Source: Corynebacterium felinum
GTDB taxonomy: Bacteria; Actinomycetota; Actinomycetes; Mycobacteriales; Mycobacteriaceae
Reading direction: 5' to 3'
DNA length: 64,000 nt
Assembly: GCF_030408755.1 (NCBI RefSeq)
Contig: NZ_CP047209.1
Location: forward strand, 2,418,001 to 2,482,000
In this document: piece by piece, positions 56,670 to 64,000 of the stretch
Position numbering within the stretch: the first letter of the stretch is position 1
Layout of the letters: each line of letters starts with the position of its first letter
Translations under genes and position numbers: made by a program
Notes under the pieces: model-generated
Databases searched by the model: none
What the model was told of the DNA's origin: nothing
The model's input: only the letters and a program-made list of their open reading frames with translations

Positions 56670-57407
56670 TTAGTAGCTGGGTGCTCCGTCTTCAACCAGC
56701 TCTTCACCATATTCAGGTACTGCTGGCATGAGCTCTTCAATGATCTGTGAATTCGAATCATCAAGGCTGATGATTTCACGAATCACATGTTCGTCTTCCG
56801 CAGGCGCACAGGTGTGGTTCGCCTCCGGTTCGGAAGCCAACTCGTGGAACGGCTGATCCTGCAGATTATCCAAGTCCGCGCCTTGGCTCCGAGTCACAAT
56901 CACTTCATGCCTGCGGTAGCTACACGCATATTTGCGCAGATCAATACCGATATTCGTGGCTCGAAGCACGACTCGTGATTCCAGCCTGTCCTCTTTATGC
57001 CATTCCTTGTGAATCAAGTCACCAACGACTACAACTTGGGTTCCTTTGCCATGCTTCCCCAGTGTTTGCATCACATTGTTGGCGAGATTGCCCCAACATT
57101 CAACATCAATAAACAGCTGGTTATAGCTGACATAACCGTTGCCCGCATAAGCACCATCCGTAGTGGTTTCAGTCATGGTGTGCGCTTGGTTGTGAGGCGC
57201 AGCCGAGTCCTGTGCACTCTCCGAAGCGCTGGAGCTCTGGCGGCTGGTACTTTCTTCACCACCCCGCTCATTTTTGCGGTAGCGGGAGGTAGCCAGACGA
57301 AACTTGGCTAATTGTGCCCCCGAAGCGAACGTGTAGTGCATTGGCAACCCAGTGAGATTGCCAACGATCGTGGTGGAATTATGCATGTGGGTTTCAACCC
57401 CTTTCAT
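56670..57407 (-). CDS. Single-stranded DNA-binding protein paralogue
   Basis: This 245-aa protein has an OB-fold of the SSB family: TTIVGNLTGLPMHYTFASG and KFRLATSRYRKNERGGEE near the start, then FIDVECWGNLANNVMQTLGK and GTQVVVVGDLIHKEW. A Ser/Gln-rich insert of about 45 residues splits the usual order of strands. The long acidic C-terminus (about 190-245) ends ELVEDGAPSY and lacks the DDDIPF-type tip that normal SSB uses to bind partners. So it is probably a second SSB and not the replicative one, which in this genus lies beside rpsF. The ATG at 57407 has AAGGA upstream; an ATG seven codons later also fits. Confidence 0.82.
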   Translation of the reverse strand: MKGVETHMHNSTTIVGNLTGLPMHYTFASGAQLAKFRLATSRYRKNERGGEESTSRQSSSASESAQDSAAPHNQAHTMTETTTDGAYAGNGYVSYNQLFIDVECWGNLANNVMQTLGKHGKGTQVVVVGDLIHKEWHKEDRLESRVVLRATNIGIDLRKYACSYRRHEVIVTRSQGADLDNLQDQPFHELASEPEANHTCAPAEDEHVIREIISLDDSNSQIIEELMPAVPEYGEELVEDGAPSY

Positions 57408-57767
57408 GGTTTTCCTTCACACGCGGCACATGTGTGTGGCACACAGTGAAGAGGAATGTGGCACGCCTAAAAGTGTTGGGGCCCTCGTTTCTTCAAATCC
57501 CGTGAAAAAGAAACCCTCTCACCACCTATGCTTCCCTCCCCTTTCACCGCTGCTAGGCGGCAAGGGTGAGCGTTGATGGAAAGGTGGTGTGCGCGTCGAC
57601 AAGCACAACCCTTTAACCCACATACACCGGCTGTGCGCGCCTGCCGTGAAATATTTCCACGCAAGTTTTACGCACATCCCCCACAGAAAACCGTGTGCTT
57701 CATGGACTCTAAAGTCGCTGTCTTCTTCATTGTCACCCAGCTATGCTGCCCTGTCCACTCGAAACGC
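57408..57767. other. Non-coding gap between the ssb-like and ctaG genes
   Basis: About 360 bases with no supported gene. It should hold the promoter of the ssb-like gene at its left end. Several short frames in both directions look like chance. Confidence 0.45.
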
Positions 57768-57826
57768 AAAAAACCTCCTTTTCCACTGCACTACCTGCAT
57801 GTTCAGGAGTGTGAGGGAAAAGAAGG
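57768..57826 (-). terminator. Terminator after the CtaG/CopD gene
   Basis: Arms CCTCCTTTTCC and GGAAAAGAAGG pair with one mismatch and the stem continues as CACT/AGTG. TTTTTTG follows on the minus strand. It starts 23 bases past the stop. Confidence 0.85.
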
Positions 57827-57848
57827 TCGTGGTGCTCAAACTTATGTC

Positions 57849-59888
57849 TTAGTTTTTGTCGAATTCCTGCTCATGGTAAGCAGACACGTGGTCGGCATCG
57901 CCTCGACGCATCGCCGCAAGCATCTGGTTGTACGCTTCAAGATCGTCTTCGCCATCGTCGACACGAGCATCGACACGACGCTGCTCAGTACGGTCTTCTT
58001 TCAGCCATTGCAAGAACAAAGTACCGAAAACAACCACGAGCGGGAAGGAGCCAGAGGCCCACGCAATACCGCCACCAACGTTTTGGTCATGCATCAAATC
58101 AACGCCCCACGGAAGTGCGAGCTCGCGGTAGAAATCTTCTGCCAAGATGGTCGACAGCTGCATGAGATACACGCCGAAGTACAGGTGGAAGGGCATGGAA
58201 AACACCAACCAAGCAAGTCGCCGGATAACGGTATTATCACGCGGCTTCGGGTCGGAGCCAATCATATCCCAGTAATAAAGGTACCCGGAGGTGAGAAATA
58301 CCCAGTTCATGATCAAATGACCTGCATGTTCGGACACCATGTAGTCGTACCAGGGAGTGATGTAGAGAAGGTAGAAGATGGTGACAAACTGGATGGTGTT
58401 AAACGCTGGATGCATGAGGAAGCGCAGCAGCTTGGAGTTCAGTAGTGCCTGCACCCATTCGCGCACACCTGGGTGAGAGTTGGGGTGTGGTGTGGCGGCG
58501 TCGAGAAGCAACTGCAACGGCGCCCCGAGAACAAGGAAGACAGGAATCACCATCGACAGCACCATGTGCGCAACCATGTGCATGGCGAAGGTTGCAGGCA
58601 TGTACAAACCCACGCCACTGGACATGCATACGCCGAGGGTGATGGTGCCAAGCATCCACCAGAAAGTGCGGTGCCACGGCCAGGCTTTTCCTTGCTTCTT
58701 CAGCTTAATAAGACCCCACAGGTACAGTCCCGTGAGCACGATGGCGAATGTGGTGAACATGATGTCGAAGCGCCACACTGTCCACACGCTGGTGATGGTG
58801 GGTTTAATGGTCAGGTCGTAACCCATCTCCAACGCCATGGGGGAAAGATCAAAGACACGTGGCGGGGGCGGCGGGGTGCGCCCGAGTGAGATTGCAACAC
58901 CTACTGTCGCTGCCATGATGATAATTTCGCCGATTGCGACACGGGCGAAGGCGCGTTGATCCCCAGCATTAAGGCGTGGCATGGTAAGGGTGCGGTGCAA
59001 TAAGCCGAACAGTGCGAGGATCACGGTGAGCACAAGTTTCGCCACAATGACGCGACCGTAACCGGAGGTGAGCAAGTCTTCCATGCGCACGCGAATAGCG
59101 GCATTGATCAGCCCAGATGCGCTGATTGCAAGCACGGACCACAGCGCTACATGCGAGTAGCGGCGAACAGCAAGTCCCATGTCCGGTCCGAGGCGTCGCC
59201 CGTGCGCAACCAAACCCATAAGTCCGCCAACCCACAACATCATGAACAGCAGGTGCCACAGAAGGGAGTTTGTGCCGTAGTCGTGGTCACCGCCGGCTGC
59301 GGAGTGCCCAGAAAGCCCGAGTGGCGCGATGATAATGATTGCACCGACCATGAGGAGGGGTTGTGAGCGCCAGTTTTTTGCAAACATGCCCGCAATGGCA
59401 ACAATGAGGGCAAGCGCGGCAGCACCGAGCCATGCTTGGGCGTCTGCAACTTGGGCAAGTGCGAGTGACCAGTTGAGTGGTTTGATCGCTTCGCTAAGCG
59501 GCTGACCTGACACATCTGAGAGCACAAGCGGCACCATGGCAAGGCCGATGACTGTGAAGCTTGCTGCGGCAACAGCCCCCGTGCGGGTCGCGACCATACC
59601 GTCGACGCTCAGGTGCGCGGTGCTGAGATCGTTGTCGCGTGGGCTGGTGAAGAAGGCGGCAAACATGAACGATCCGGTGGCTAATGCTGCGAGCATCCAT
59701 GCGGTCGCACGGAGGAAAGGCAGCCCAGCTGTGGTGAGCGGGCCGGGATCGGGGATGCCAAGCGCGGCGAGGGATTCTGAGAGGAATCCATAAGAGATGA
59801 TTGCGCCTGTTGTGCCTGCAACGAGGAAAAACAGCAGATAGAGTGGCCATGTGGGGCGCACTGTGTGCTGCGTGGGTGTTTCAGCCAT
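57849..59888 (-). CDS. CopD-CtaG fusion membrane protein
   Basis: This 679-aa integral membrane protein joins a CopD-like half (about 1-330) with several helices and a caa3_CtaG half (about 350-640). Landmarks are the HSAAGGDHDYGTNSLLWHLL stretch, RVMLVLTVILALFGLLHR-like helices and, in the second half, MHMVAHMVLSMVIPVFLVLG and PFHLYFGVYLMQLS with conserved histidines. Proteins of this type deliver copper for cytochrome c oxidase assembly. The acidic C-terminal tail is cytoplasmic. The ATG at 59888 was preferred over one 16 codons upstream. It is divergent from the tRNA-Arg gene. Confidence 0.9.
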   Translation of the reverse strand: MAETPTQHTVRPTWPLYLLFFLVAGTTGAIISYGFLSESLAALGIPDPGPLTTAGLPFLRATAWMLAALATGSFMFAAFFTSPRDNDLSTAHLSVDGMVATRTGAVAAASFTVIGLAMVPLVLSDVSGQPLSEAIKPLNWSLALAQVADAQAWLGAAALALIVAIAGMFAKNWRSQPLLMVGAIIIIAPLGLSGHSAAGGDHDYGTNSLLWHLLFMMLWVGGLMGLVAHGRRLGPDMGLAVRRYSHVALWSVLAISASGLINAAIRVRMEDLLTSGYGRVIVAKLVLTVILALFGLLHRTLTMPRLNAGDQRAFARVAIGEIIIMAATVGVAISLGRTPPPPPRVFDLSPMALEMGYDLTIKPTITSVWTVWRFDIMFTTFAIVLTGLYLWGLIKLKKQGKAWPWHRTFWWMLGTITLGVCMSSGVGLYMPATFAMHMVAHMVLSMVIPVFLVLGAPLQLLLDAATPHPNSHPGVREWVQALLNSKLLRFLMHPAFNTIQFVTIFYLLYITPWYDYMVSEHAGHLIMNWVFLTSGYLYYWDMIGSDPKPRDNTVIRRLAWLVFSMPFHLYFGVYLMQLSTILAEDFYRELALPWGVDLMHDQNVGGGIAWASGSFPLVVVFGTLFLQWLKEDRTEQRRVDARVDDGEDDLEAYNQMLAAMRRGDADHVSAYHEQEFDKN

Positions 59889-60001
59889 AGATTCCACACT
59901 ATCCCTACCGTTGCGTTTTTGCTTATCGACGGCCAATCACCCACCCTTATTGGTGCCAAGATTTCCTACTGCAGCGGGGTCTAGGTTAATCTCTTTGGCA
60001 T

Positions 60002-60075
60002 GCCTCCATAGCTCAGTGGATTAGAGCAGTCGGCTTCTACCCGATTGGTCGCGGGTTCGAATCCTGCTGGGGGCA
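60002..60075 (+). tRNA. tRNA-Arg (TCT)
   Basis: The cloverleaf is clear: acceptor GCCTCCA, D-arm GCTCAGTGGATTAGAGC, anticodon loop CTTCTAC with anticodon TCT, and T-arm CGGGTTCGAATCCTG. The total is 74 bases with discriminator A and no encoded CCA. Its last 12 bases begin a 189-base direct repeat found again at 60745, so it lies at the edge of a rearranged accessory region. tRNA 3' ends are common targets for integration. Confidence 0.95.
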
Positions 60076-60252
60076 CGGTTGTCCTCAGTCGCGTCATAGT
60101 TGACAACTCAGTCGCGTCATAGTGGATATAACCGGCAGTTGCTGTTCTGAATTTTTGGGCAGTGACTGTCGGTTATTTTTTGTGTTTTTTCCATGTTGGT
60201 TTTTGGTAGTCGCGGGTTTCGTCGATGACGTGTTCGGTGAGTATTTCTCCGG
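60064..60252 (+). repeat. 189-bp direct repeat, copy 1
   Basis: This copy begins with the last 12 bases of tRNA-Arg and contains the end of the IS481-type transposase remnant. It matches the stretch at 60745-60933 exactly by my reading. Confidence 0.92.
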
Positions 60253-60698
60253 TGTCTGTGAGTGCTGTGGTGATGTGTTTGTCGACGACGACCATGGTGA
60301 CTTTTTGTCCGCTGTAGGCGCGTGTGATGCCTAGGTGGTAGAGCTTGCCTGCGTAGCGTCGTGTGACTCTTCCTGCTTTGTCGACTTTGTCTTTTCTGGT
60401 GCGCGATTCTTCATTGGTGTGGGTGTGTGCGGTGCTTTGGTGCGGGGTTGGAGACCGGCTCCGCCGCTGGTTTCGTATCGGTGGATGAGGGTGTATACCC
60501 ATTGGCGTGAGACTTTGAAATGGCGCGCTGCGGCTGCAACTGTGTTGCCTTGTTTAAGGACGTAGGTGATGATCGCGAGGTTTCGATTCGGACTATTCAT
60601 ATGTCAACGATGACGCGACTGATCTGTCAAGTGTCAAGACCTCTGCCCTTGCATGCCAAGTGTCAACAATGACGCGACTGATCTGTCAAGTGTCATTA
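60089..60698 (-). mobile_element. IS481-type element remnant with deleted transposase
   Basis: The left side (60086-60120) and right side (60602-60698) carry inverted copies of a CAGTCGCGTCAT motif with TGACA/TGTCA nearby, consistent with IS481-type ends, each present twice. Between them lies only about 430 bases of transposase-coding sequence. The intact element would be roughly 1 kb or more. Exact ends are uncertain because the motif copies overlap. Confidence 0.7.
60173..60600 (-). pseudogene. Internally deleted IS481-family transposase gene
   Basis: The first 65 or so codons from the ATG at 60600 encode a normal IS481 helix-turn-helix start (SPNRNLAIITYVLKQGNTVA, then HFKVSRQWVYTLIHRYE). 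In a different frame, the sequence from about 60400 down to 60173 encodes the usual C-terminal end (KVDKAGRVTRRYAGKLYHLG, then TGEILTEHVIDETRDYQ). The entire DDE catalytic centre, about 200 residues, is missing and the parts are out of frame, so the element cannot move itself. Whether the shortened protein is made is unknown. Confidence 0.82.
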
Positions 60699-60744
60699 AG
60701 AAAAACCCAGAACAGAATTGTCAACTATGTCATGACCACAGACA

Positions 60745-60933
60745 CTGCTGGGGGCACGGTTGTCCTCAGTCGCGTCATAGTTGACAACTCAGTCGCGTCA
60801 TAGTGGATATAACCGGCAGTTGCTGTTCTGAATTTTTGGGCAGTGACTGTCGGTTATTTTTTGTGTTTTTTCCATGTTGGTTTTTGGTAGTCGCGGGTTT
60901 CGTCGATGACGTGTTCGGTGAGTATTTCTCCGG
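60745..60933 (+). repeat. 189-bp direct repeat, copy 2
   Basis: This copy repeats 60064-60252, including the 12-base tRNA-Arg end and part of the transposase remnant. It stops abruptly at 60933, where a lipoprotein gene fragment begins. The offset between copies is 681 bases. Confidence 0.92.
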
Positions 60934-61173
60934 AAAAGTAGACACATTTCAGTGGTGTTTGAAGCGGCGTTCTCTGATGCGGATGATCAGGGGCATTTCA
61001 GCCATATTCGCAGCGATACGGAGGAATACTGCGATGCCGCGATAAGCACTCAAGATGGTCGTCTCAGCGTTACTTACAACCACTCGGGGAGAGATGTTCT
61101 GGGCAAAGATGTGCTTTGCCGCAGGGCTTTTGAAGTACTACAGAAACTGCGGGTCAAGGGCGGTTACGAGTGA
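60934..61173 (+). pseudogene. 3' fragment of a DUF3558-like lipoprotein gene
   Basis: From the repeat edge at 60934 this frame reads KSRHISVVFEAAFSDADD and continues to a normal stop. It aligns with the last 78 or so residues of the intact lipoprotein downstream, whose matching segment is KSRGLMIDATFPDADD; both end in RRAFEVLQK.RVKGGY. The 5' two-thirds of this gene, with the lipobox, has been lost at the IS-derived junction. It shows that a second member of the family once lay next to the tRNA. Confidence 0.8.
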
Positions 61174-61317
61174 TTGCTTGCACTCGTGTAACAGTGGGGG
61201 TAATTGGGGCTACCCCCGTTTGGGAACGCAAAAGGTGTTTTTCAGTCTCATATAAATAGAGGCGTTTTGTTGGCGCCTCGGCCCAGACAAGTGATTTCTA
61301 CTTGGAGAGGAGAATAC

Positions 61318-61956
61318 GTGAATCTACGTACAGCTTTTATCCCAGTGCTTGTTGCTGCGTGCGTGTTCGCATCTGGTTGCGCGGATAAGACTGTCAGTAC
61401 TGATGCTGGCGCAGCATCGACTGTTGCGCCTGAAACACAGCAGCCAGCGTTGCCATCTGAAACACCGCAGCCTGCGTCAGTGTCGTCCATGATCCCGCTT
61501 CCACCGGATCGTGAATACGTCGAAGCTTTCGATCCGACGGATCGAACACAAAAACTCTATAACCCCTGCGATGAATTCACAGCTGAAGATCTCACAGAAA
61601 TGGGACTAAAAAAGATAGTGGATACCGTTTACAACGGGACGTCGTTGATCGATTGTGGCATGCAAGTCCCTCATCAATTCGGTGTGTATAACATCGACAC
61701 ACATTTTGCGACTTTTGAAGGGATTAAGTCGCGTGGCTTGATGATTGATGCGACATTCCCGGACGCGGACGATCGGGTCTACTTCAATGAGATTGGCAAT
61801 GAAGATAAGCACTGCAATGCTGCGGTTAGTACCACCCATGGCCGTTTGAGCGTGGTTTATACCAATGCTTGGGAAGAGTCACTTGGGCGGGATGAGCTTT
61901 GCCGCAGGGCTTTTGAAGTCCTACAAAAAATTCGAGTTAAAGGAGGATACAAATGA
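61318..61956 (+). CDS. DUF3558-like lipoprotein
   Basis: This 212-aa protein is a predicted lipoprotein: signal residues 1-20 with lipobox FASGC (Cys21), then a Ser/Pro-rich linker (25-60). The body (70-212) resembles the DUF3558 domain of actinobacterial lipoproteins, with YNPCDEFTAEDLTEMGLKKI and two later cysteines (SLIDCGMQV and DELCRRAF). The GTG at 61318 has GAGAGGAG nine bases upstream. Its stop overlaps the ATG of the next gene as ATGA, so the two products are coupled and may work together at the cell surface. Its function is not known to me. A truncated paralogue lies immediately upstream. Confidence 0.78.
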   Translation: MNLRTAFIPVLVAACVFASGCADKTVSTDAGAASTVAPETQQPALPSETPQPASVSSMIPLPPDREYVEAFDPTDRTQKLYNPCDEFTAEDLTEMGLKKIVDTVYNGTSLIDCGMQVPHQFGVYNIDTHFATFEGIKSRGLMIDATFPDADDRVYFNEIGNEDKHCNAAVSTTHGRLSVVYTNAWEESLGRDELCRRAFEVLQKIRVKGGYK

Positions 61957-63725
61957 CATCACTACATATTGATGTTCAGCAACTCGTCGAGAGTATCGAC
62001 GCGTTGGGATCTATTCACGACTTTGCAGCAATAGGTTCAGCATTTAAAGATGTTGGTCTGCTTGATGGTTTTTCTTCTGTGAGTGGTTTGGATCAGATGG
62101 GCCGCTATCATGGTCAGGTACTGGAAGGCTCTGTTGGTAGCGCAAAAGAGATGATGGCCGCCTTAAAACGCCAGGTGCAGTGGTTGGGGCGGAATCTTCA
62201 CGCGAATTTAGATGCGTTATCTGGGATGGATCGGTTTTTCGCTGAAGCAATTGATGCTGTTGAAAATGGTGGCACACCGCAGGTCTCTGGGGTTAGGTAT
62301 CCTATACGCCCGGAGCTTGGTTTTGAAGCCTTTGATTTTCCTACGCCTGTGACCTCACGAGCTTCATCGCTTCAGGAGTTATTATCAGGGCTGATGTCAA
62401 CGAACAACGCTGGGGCATTGGATGCTGCAGCTACATGGGCGAACCTATCGACTGATTTATCAGATATGAGCACCAAGTTACGGCAGGTTGCTACTGATAT
62501 GACCGCATCAAACCGCGGAGAGGTATTTGATGCCGCTGCACCACGAATCATTGAAATGGCGAATGCCAGTGCAAATTTCGCACATAACGCAGGACTGATG
62601 TCACAATCAGTAGCACAGCTTGCCATGATCGCACCCTCATTTACATCCGCTGTCGGGGCAGCTATCGCCTCCCTTGAAGCAATGCAAACAACCCAAGTCG
62701 GTGCATTAATAAAAAAGCAAGCCGAAGAAATGTATCTAATTGGGTTCAAAGAAGCACTATCAACAAGCATCACAGCAGCGATGCCGGTAATCCGCAATCT
62801 CATGGAACCTACATCTGCCGGTACCGGTGGTGGCCAATCACAAGCTGCAATAAGCCAAGGACACGCAGGAGGAGGAATCACACGAACCTCACAGACTGCC
62901 ACAGGGATGGGCATTGAACCACACGTACTAGCAGAACAGGTGCTAGATACTGTCGCATCACAACAAGCCACGCTCGGGTTTGACCCGAATGTGGTCAACC
63001 CCTTGAATATGCATCAATACCCCGGTGGGGCAAACAGCCTCGGCGCAAGCACCACAAGCTGGGGACCAAATACCGGTGGACCAGGTGGAATGAACCCCAT
63101 AGCAGGTGCCGGTGGACTAGGTGGAGTGAATACTGCTGGTAGCCAGTCTGGTGCGTTCAACCAGCATGGTACTGGCGGTCGTGGCACCAGTGCTGGAGTC
63201 GGCTCAGGTACAGGCTATGGTGTTGGGGGTGCACCAGTTGCAGGTGGGCATGGCTCATCAGGCGGAGTGGGAGCTGGCGGCAGTAACAGCGGTGGTGGTT
63301 CTCGTTCCGGTGCAGGTGGTGCATATAGTACTGGTGGGCTTCGCGGAAACGGGACTGGTTCAGGATCTGGGGCTGGGTCTGGTTCGGGTCGGGGCGGCCA
63401 TGTAGGTGGTGGAGGAACAGGTTCGGGTACAGGGTCGAATGCTGGGCAGGGGTCGTCGGGGGCTGGTGCTGCTGGTTCTTCAGGTCGGGGCTCAACAATG
63501 ATGGGTGGGGCACCCATGGGTGGTGCTGGCGCTGGTGGTGCCGGTGCTGGTGGGGGTCGTGAGAATCGTCGGCGGACTACACCACGCACACGACGCGGAG
63601 GAGTGAAAGGGATCCTGCAGCAAGCCGAGCGGGAAGGGAATTTGCGTGACCTTCTAGGCGATGCACCCAAAGTAGTCCCACGCGTGATCGGCGCGGACGT
63701 ATTCAAACCCCGCGACCAACGCTAA
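61953..63725 (+). CDS. ESX/PPE-like protein with Gly-rich tail
   Basis: This 590-aa protein has no signal peptide. Residues 1-270 are helical and Ala-rich in the style of type VII secretion substrates: DLSDMSTKLRQVATDMTASN, then ANASANFAHNAGLMSQSVAQ and AIASLEAMQTTQVG, like the helical hairpins of WXG100/PPE proteins. Residues 290-545 are an extremely Gly/Ser-rich low-complexity tail. The last 45 residues are basic (RENRRRTTPRTRRGG) and end in a small conserved-looking domain (LRDLLGDAPKVVPRVIG). A clear YxxxD/E export signal was not found. It overlaps the lipoprotein gene by ATGA and is followed by a strong terminator. Export through ESX-4, the only type VII system usual in this genus, is possible but is inference. 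Confidence 0.72.
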   Translation: MTSLHIDVQQLVESIDALGSIHDFAAIGSAFKDVGLLDGFSSVSGLDQMGRYHGQVLEGSVGSAKEMMAALKRQVQWLGRNLHANLDALSGMDRFFAEAIDAVENGGTPQVSGVRYPIRPELGFEAFDFPTPVTSRASSLQELLSGLMSTNNAGALDAAATWANLSTDLSDMSTKLRQVATDMTASNRGEVFDAAAPRIIEMANASANFAHNAGLMSQSVAQLAMIAPSFTSAVGAAIASLEAMQTTQVGALIKKQAEEMYLIGFKEALSTSITAAMPVIRNLMEPTSAGTGGGQSQAAISQGHAGGGITRTSQTATGMGIEPHVLAEQVLDTVASQQATLGFDPNVVNPLNMHQYPGGANSLGASTTSWGPNTGGPGGMNPIAGAGGLGGVNTAGSQSGAFNQHGTGGRGTSAGVGSGTGYGVGGAPVAGGHGSSGGVGAGGSNSGGGSRSGAGGAYSTGGLRGNGTGSGSGAGSGSGRGGHVGGGGTGSGTGSNAGQGSSGAGAAGSSGRGSTMMGGAPMGGAGAGGAGAGGGRENRRRTTPRTRRGGVKGILQQAEREGNLRDLLGDAPKVVPRVIGADVFKPRDQR

Positions 63726-63730
63726 AAACA

Positions 63731-63767
63731 CACCTGTGGTTGGGAAACAAACCCCCAACCACAGGTG
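63731..63767 (+). terminator. Terminator after the ESX-like gene
   Basis: Fourteen-base arms CACCTGTGGTTGGG and CCCAACCACAGGTG pair perfectly around a nine-base loop. A T-run lies a few bases past the hairpin on the plus strand and directly after it on the minus strand, so it may also end the last gene. Confidence 0.88.
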
Positions 63768-63879
63768 CTCACCTTATCTTTTTACCCACCACCCGTTGGG
63801 GTCGCTGCCTTCCTTCACACAATGGTGATACAACAAAGGGGTGATCCATGGGTGGGTGCAGTTTTCAGGTGCTGCTGGT

Positions 63880-64000
63880 TTAGCCCATTTTGGCGTAGAA
63901 CCAGCCCATGAGTGGGCAAATAATTCCGGTAGGAACCACCTTGGAAATAACATTCATTGCTTTGGACAATGGGCCTGGTACGACGCGGCGTGCATTTTTG
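63880..64000 (-). CDS. C-terminal end of a probable short-chain dehydrogenase (partial)
   Basis: The last 39 codons of a minus-strand gene are visible, entering from the window edge. They read KNARRVVPGPLSKAMNVISK and then GWFYAKMG before a TAA stop. An ARRVVPG segment followed by hydrophobic helices is common at the C-terminus of actinobacterial short-chain dehydrogenases of lipid metabolism. The catalytic part lies outside the window, so the call rests on a short stretch. Confidence 0.45.
   Translation of the reverse strand, partial: KNARRVVPGPLSKAMNVISKVVPTGIICPLMGWFYAKMG

Noticed and set aside
57573..58445. Plus-strand open frame of 290 codons
   Set aside because: Mostly antisense to the CtaG/CopD gene; no family resemblance.
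60745..60756. Second tRNA-Arg gene at the repeat copy
   Set aside because: Only the last 12 bases of the tRNA are repeated; no cloverleaf can form.

Overview
The window is chromosomal DNA of a Corynebacterium species (Actinobacteria, medium GC). The evidence is gene content and order: the rne-rplU-rpmA-obg-proB-proA-nadD-rsfS block, clpP1-clpP2-clpX next to tig, an actinobacterial SigK/RskA-type pair, a CcdA-thioredoxin DipZ, a CtaG/CopD fusion, a GlbO-type haemoglobin and an HtaA-type haemin-binding surface protein behind a DtxR-like iron box. Most genes are ordinary housekeeping genes, but several accessory insertions interrupt them.

Region by region. 0-20 kb (minus strand): ribosome/RNA and proline genes running rne, rplU, rpmA, obg, proB, proA, nadD, rsfS. 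Two surface-protein insertions split this block. Between rpmA and obg lie three large exported proteins (779, 725 and 852 aa) plus a 95-aa exported peptide. The large ones share a domain of about 205-225 residues that starts and ends with a cysteine, then immunoglobulin-like repeats and a C-terminal membrane anchor. Between proB and proA lies the HtaA-type protein with a similar anchor. 20-26 kb: dipZ, a 1.5-kb stretch with no convincing gene, an MXKDX-repeat lipoprotein, a SigK-like ECF sigma factor with its anti-sigma factor, and ndk. 26-29.5 kb: an AlbA_2/RecG-like regulatory gene broken by a complete IS1380-family element. The insertion has 4-bp target duplications, and removing it restores the reading frame; the gene also carries a frameshift and a stop. 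29.8-41.7 kb: a DUF4233 protein, folC, valS, mdh, a TetR regulator, clpX, clpP2, clpP1 (with a ClgR-like box) and tig.

41.7-60 kb: tRNA-Pro and tRNA-Gly, a small HTH protein, a Gly/Phe-tailed membrane protein, rpiB, a DsbA-like oxidoreductase, pepN, a DUF222 protein, an orphan repressor resembling mycobacteriophage L5 gp71, a MetB-type enzyme with McbR-like sites nearby, mscS, glbO, a thioesterase, ettA, a second SSB and the CtaG/CopD protein. 60-64 kb: tRNA-Arg followed by a rearranged zone. It holds an internally deleted IS481-type transposase, a 189-bp exact direct repeat that includes the last 12 bases of the tRNA, and the 3' end of a DUF3558-like lipoprotein gene. An intact paralogous lipoprotein gene follows, overlapping by ATGA a 590-aa ESX/PPE-like protein with a long Gly-rich tail. 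The end of a probable short-chain dehydrogenase gene closes the window.

The best candidates for undescribed biology are the Cys-bracketed surface-protein cluster, the lipoprotein/ESX-like pair beside the tRNA-Arg scar, and the orphan phage-type repressor with its candidate operators. All calls come from reading the sequence and remembered family features; no search was run.
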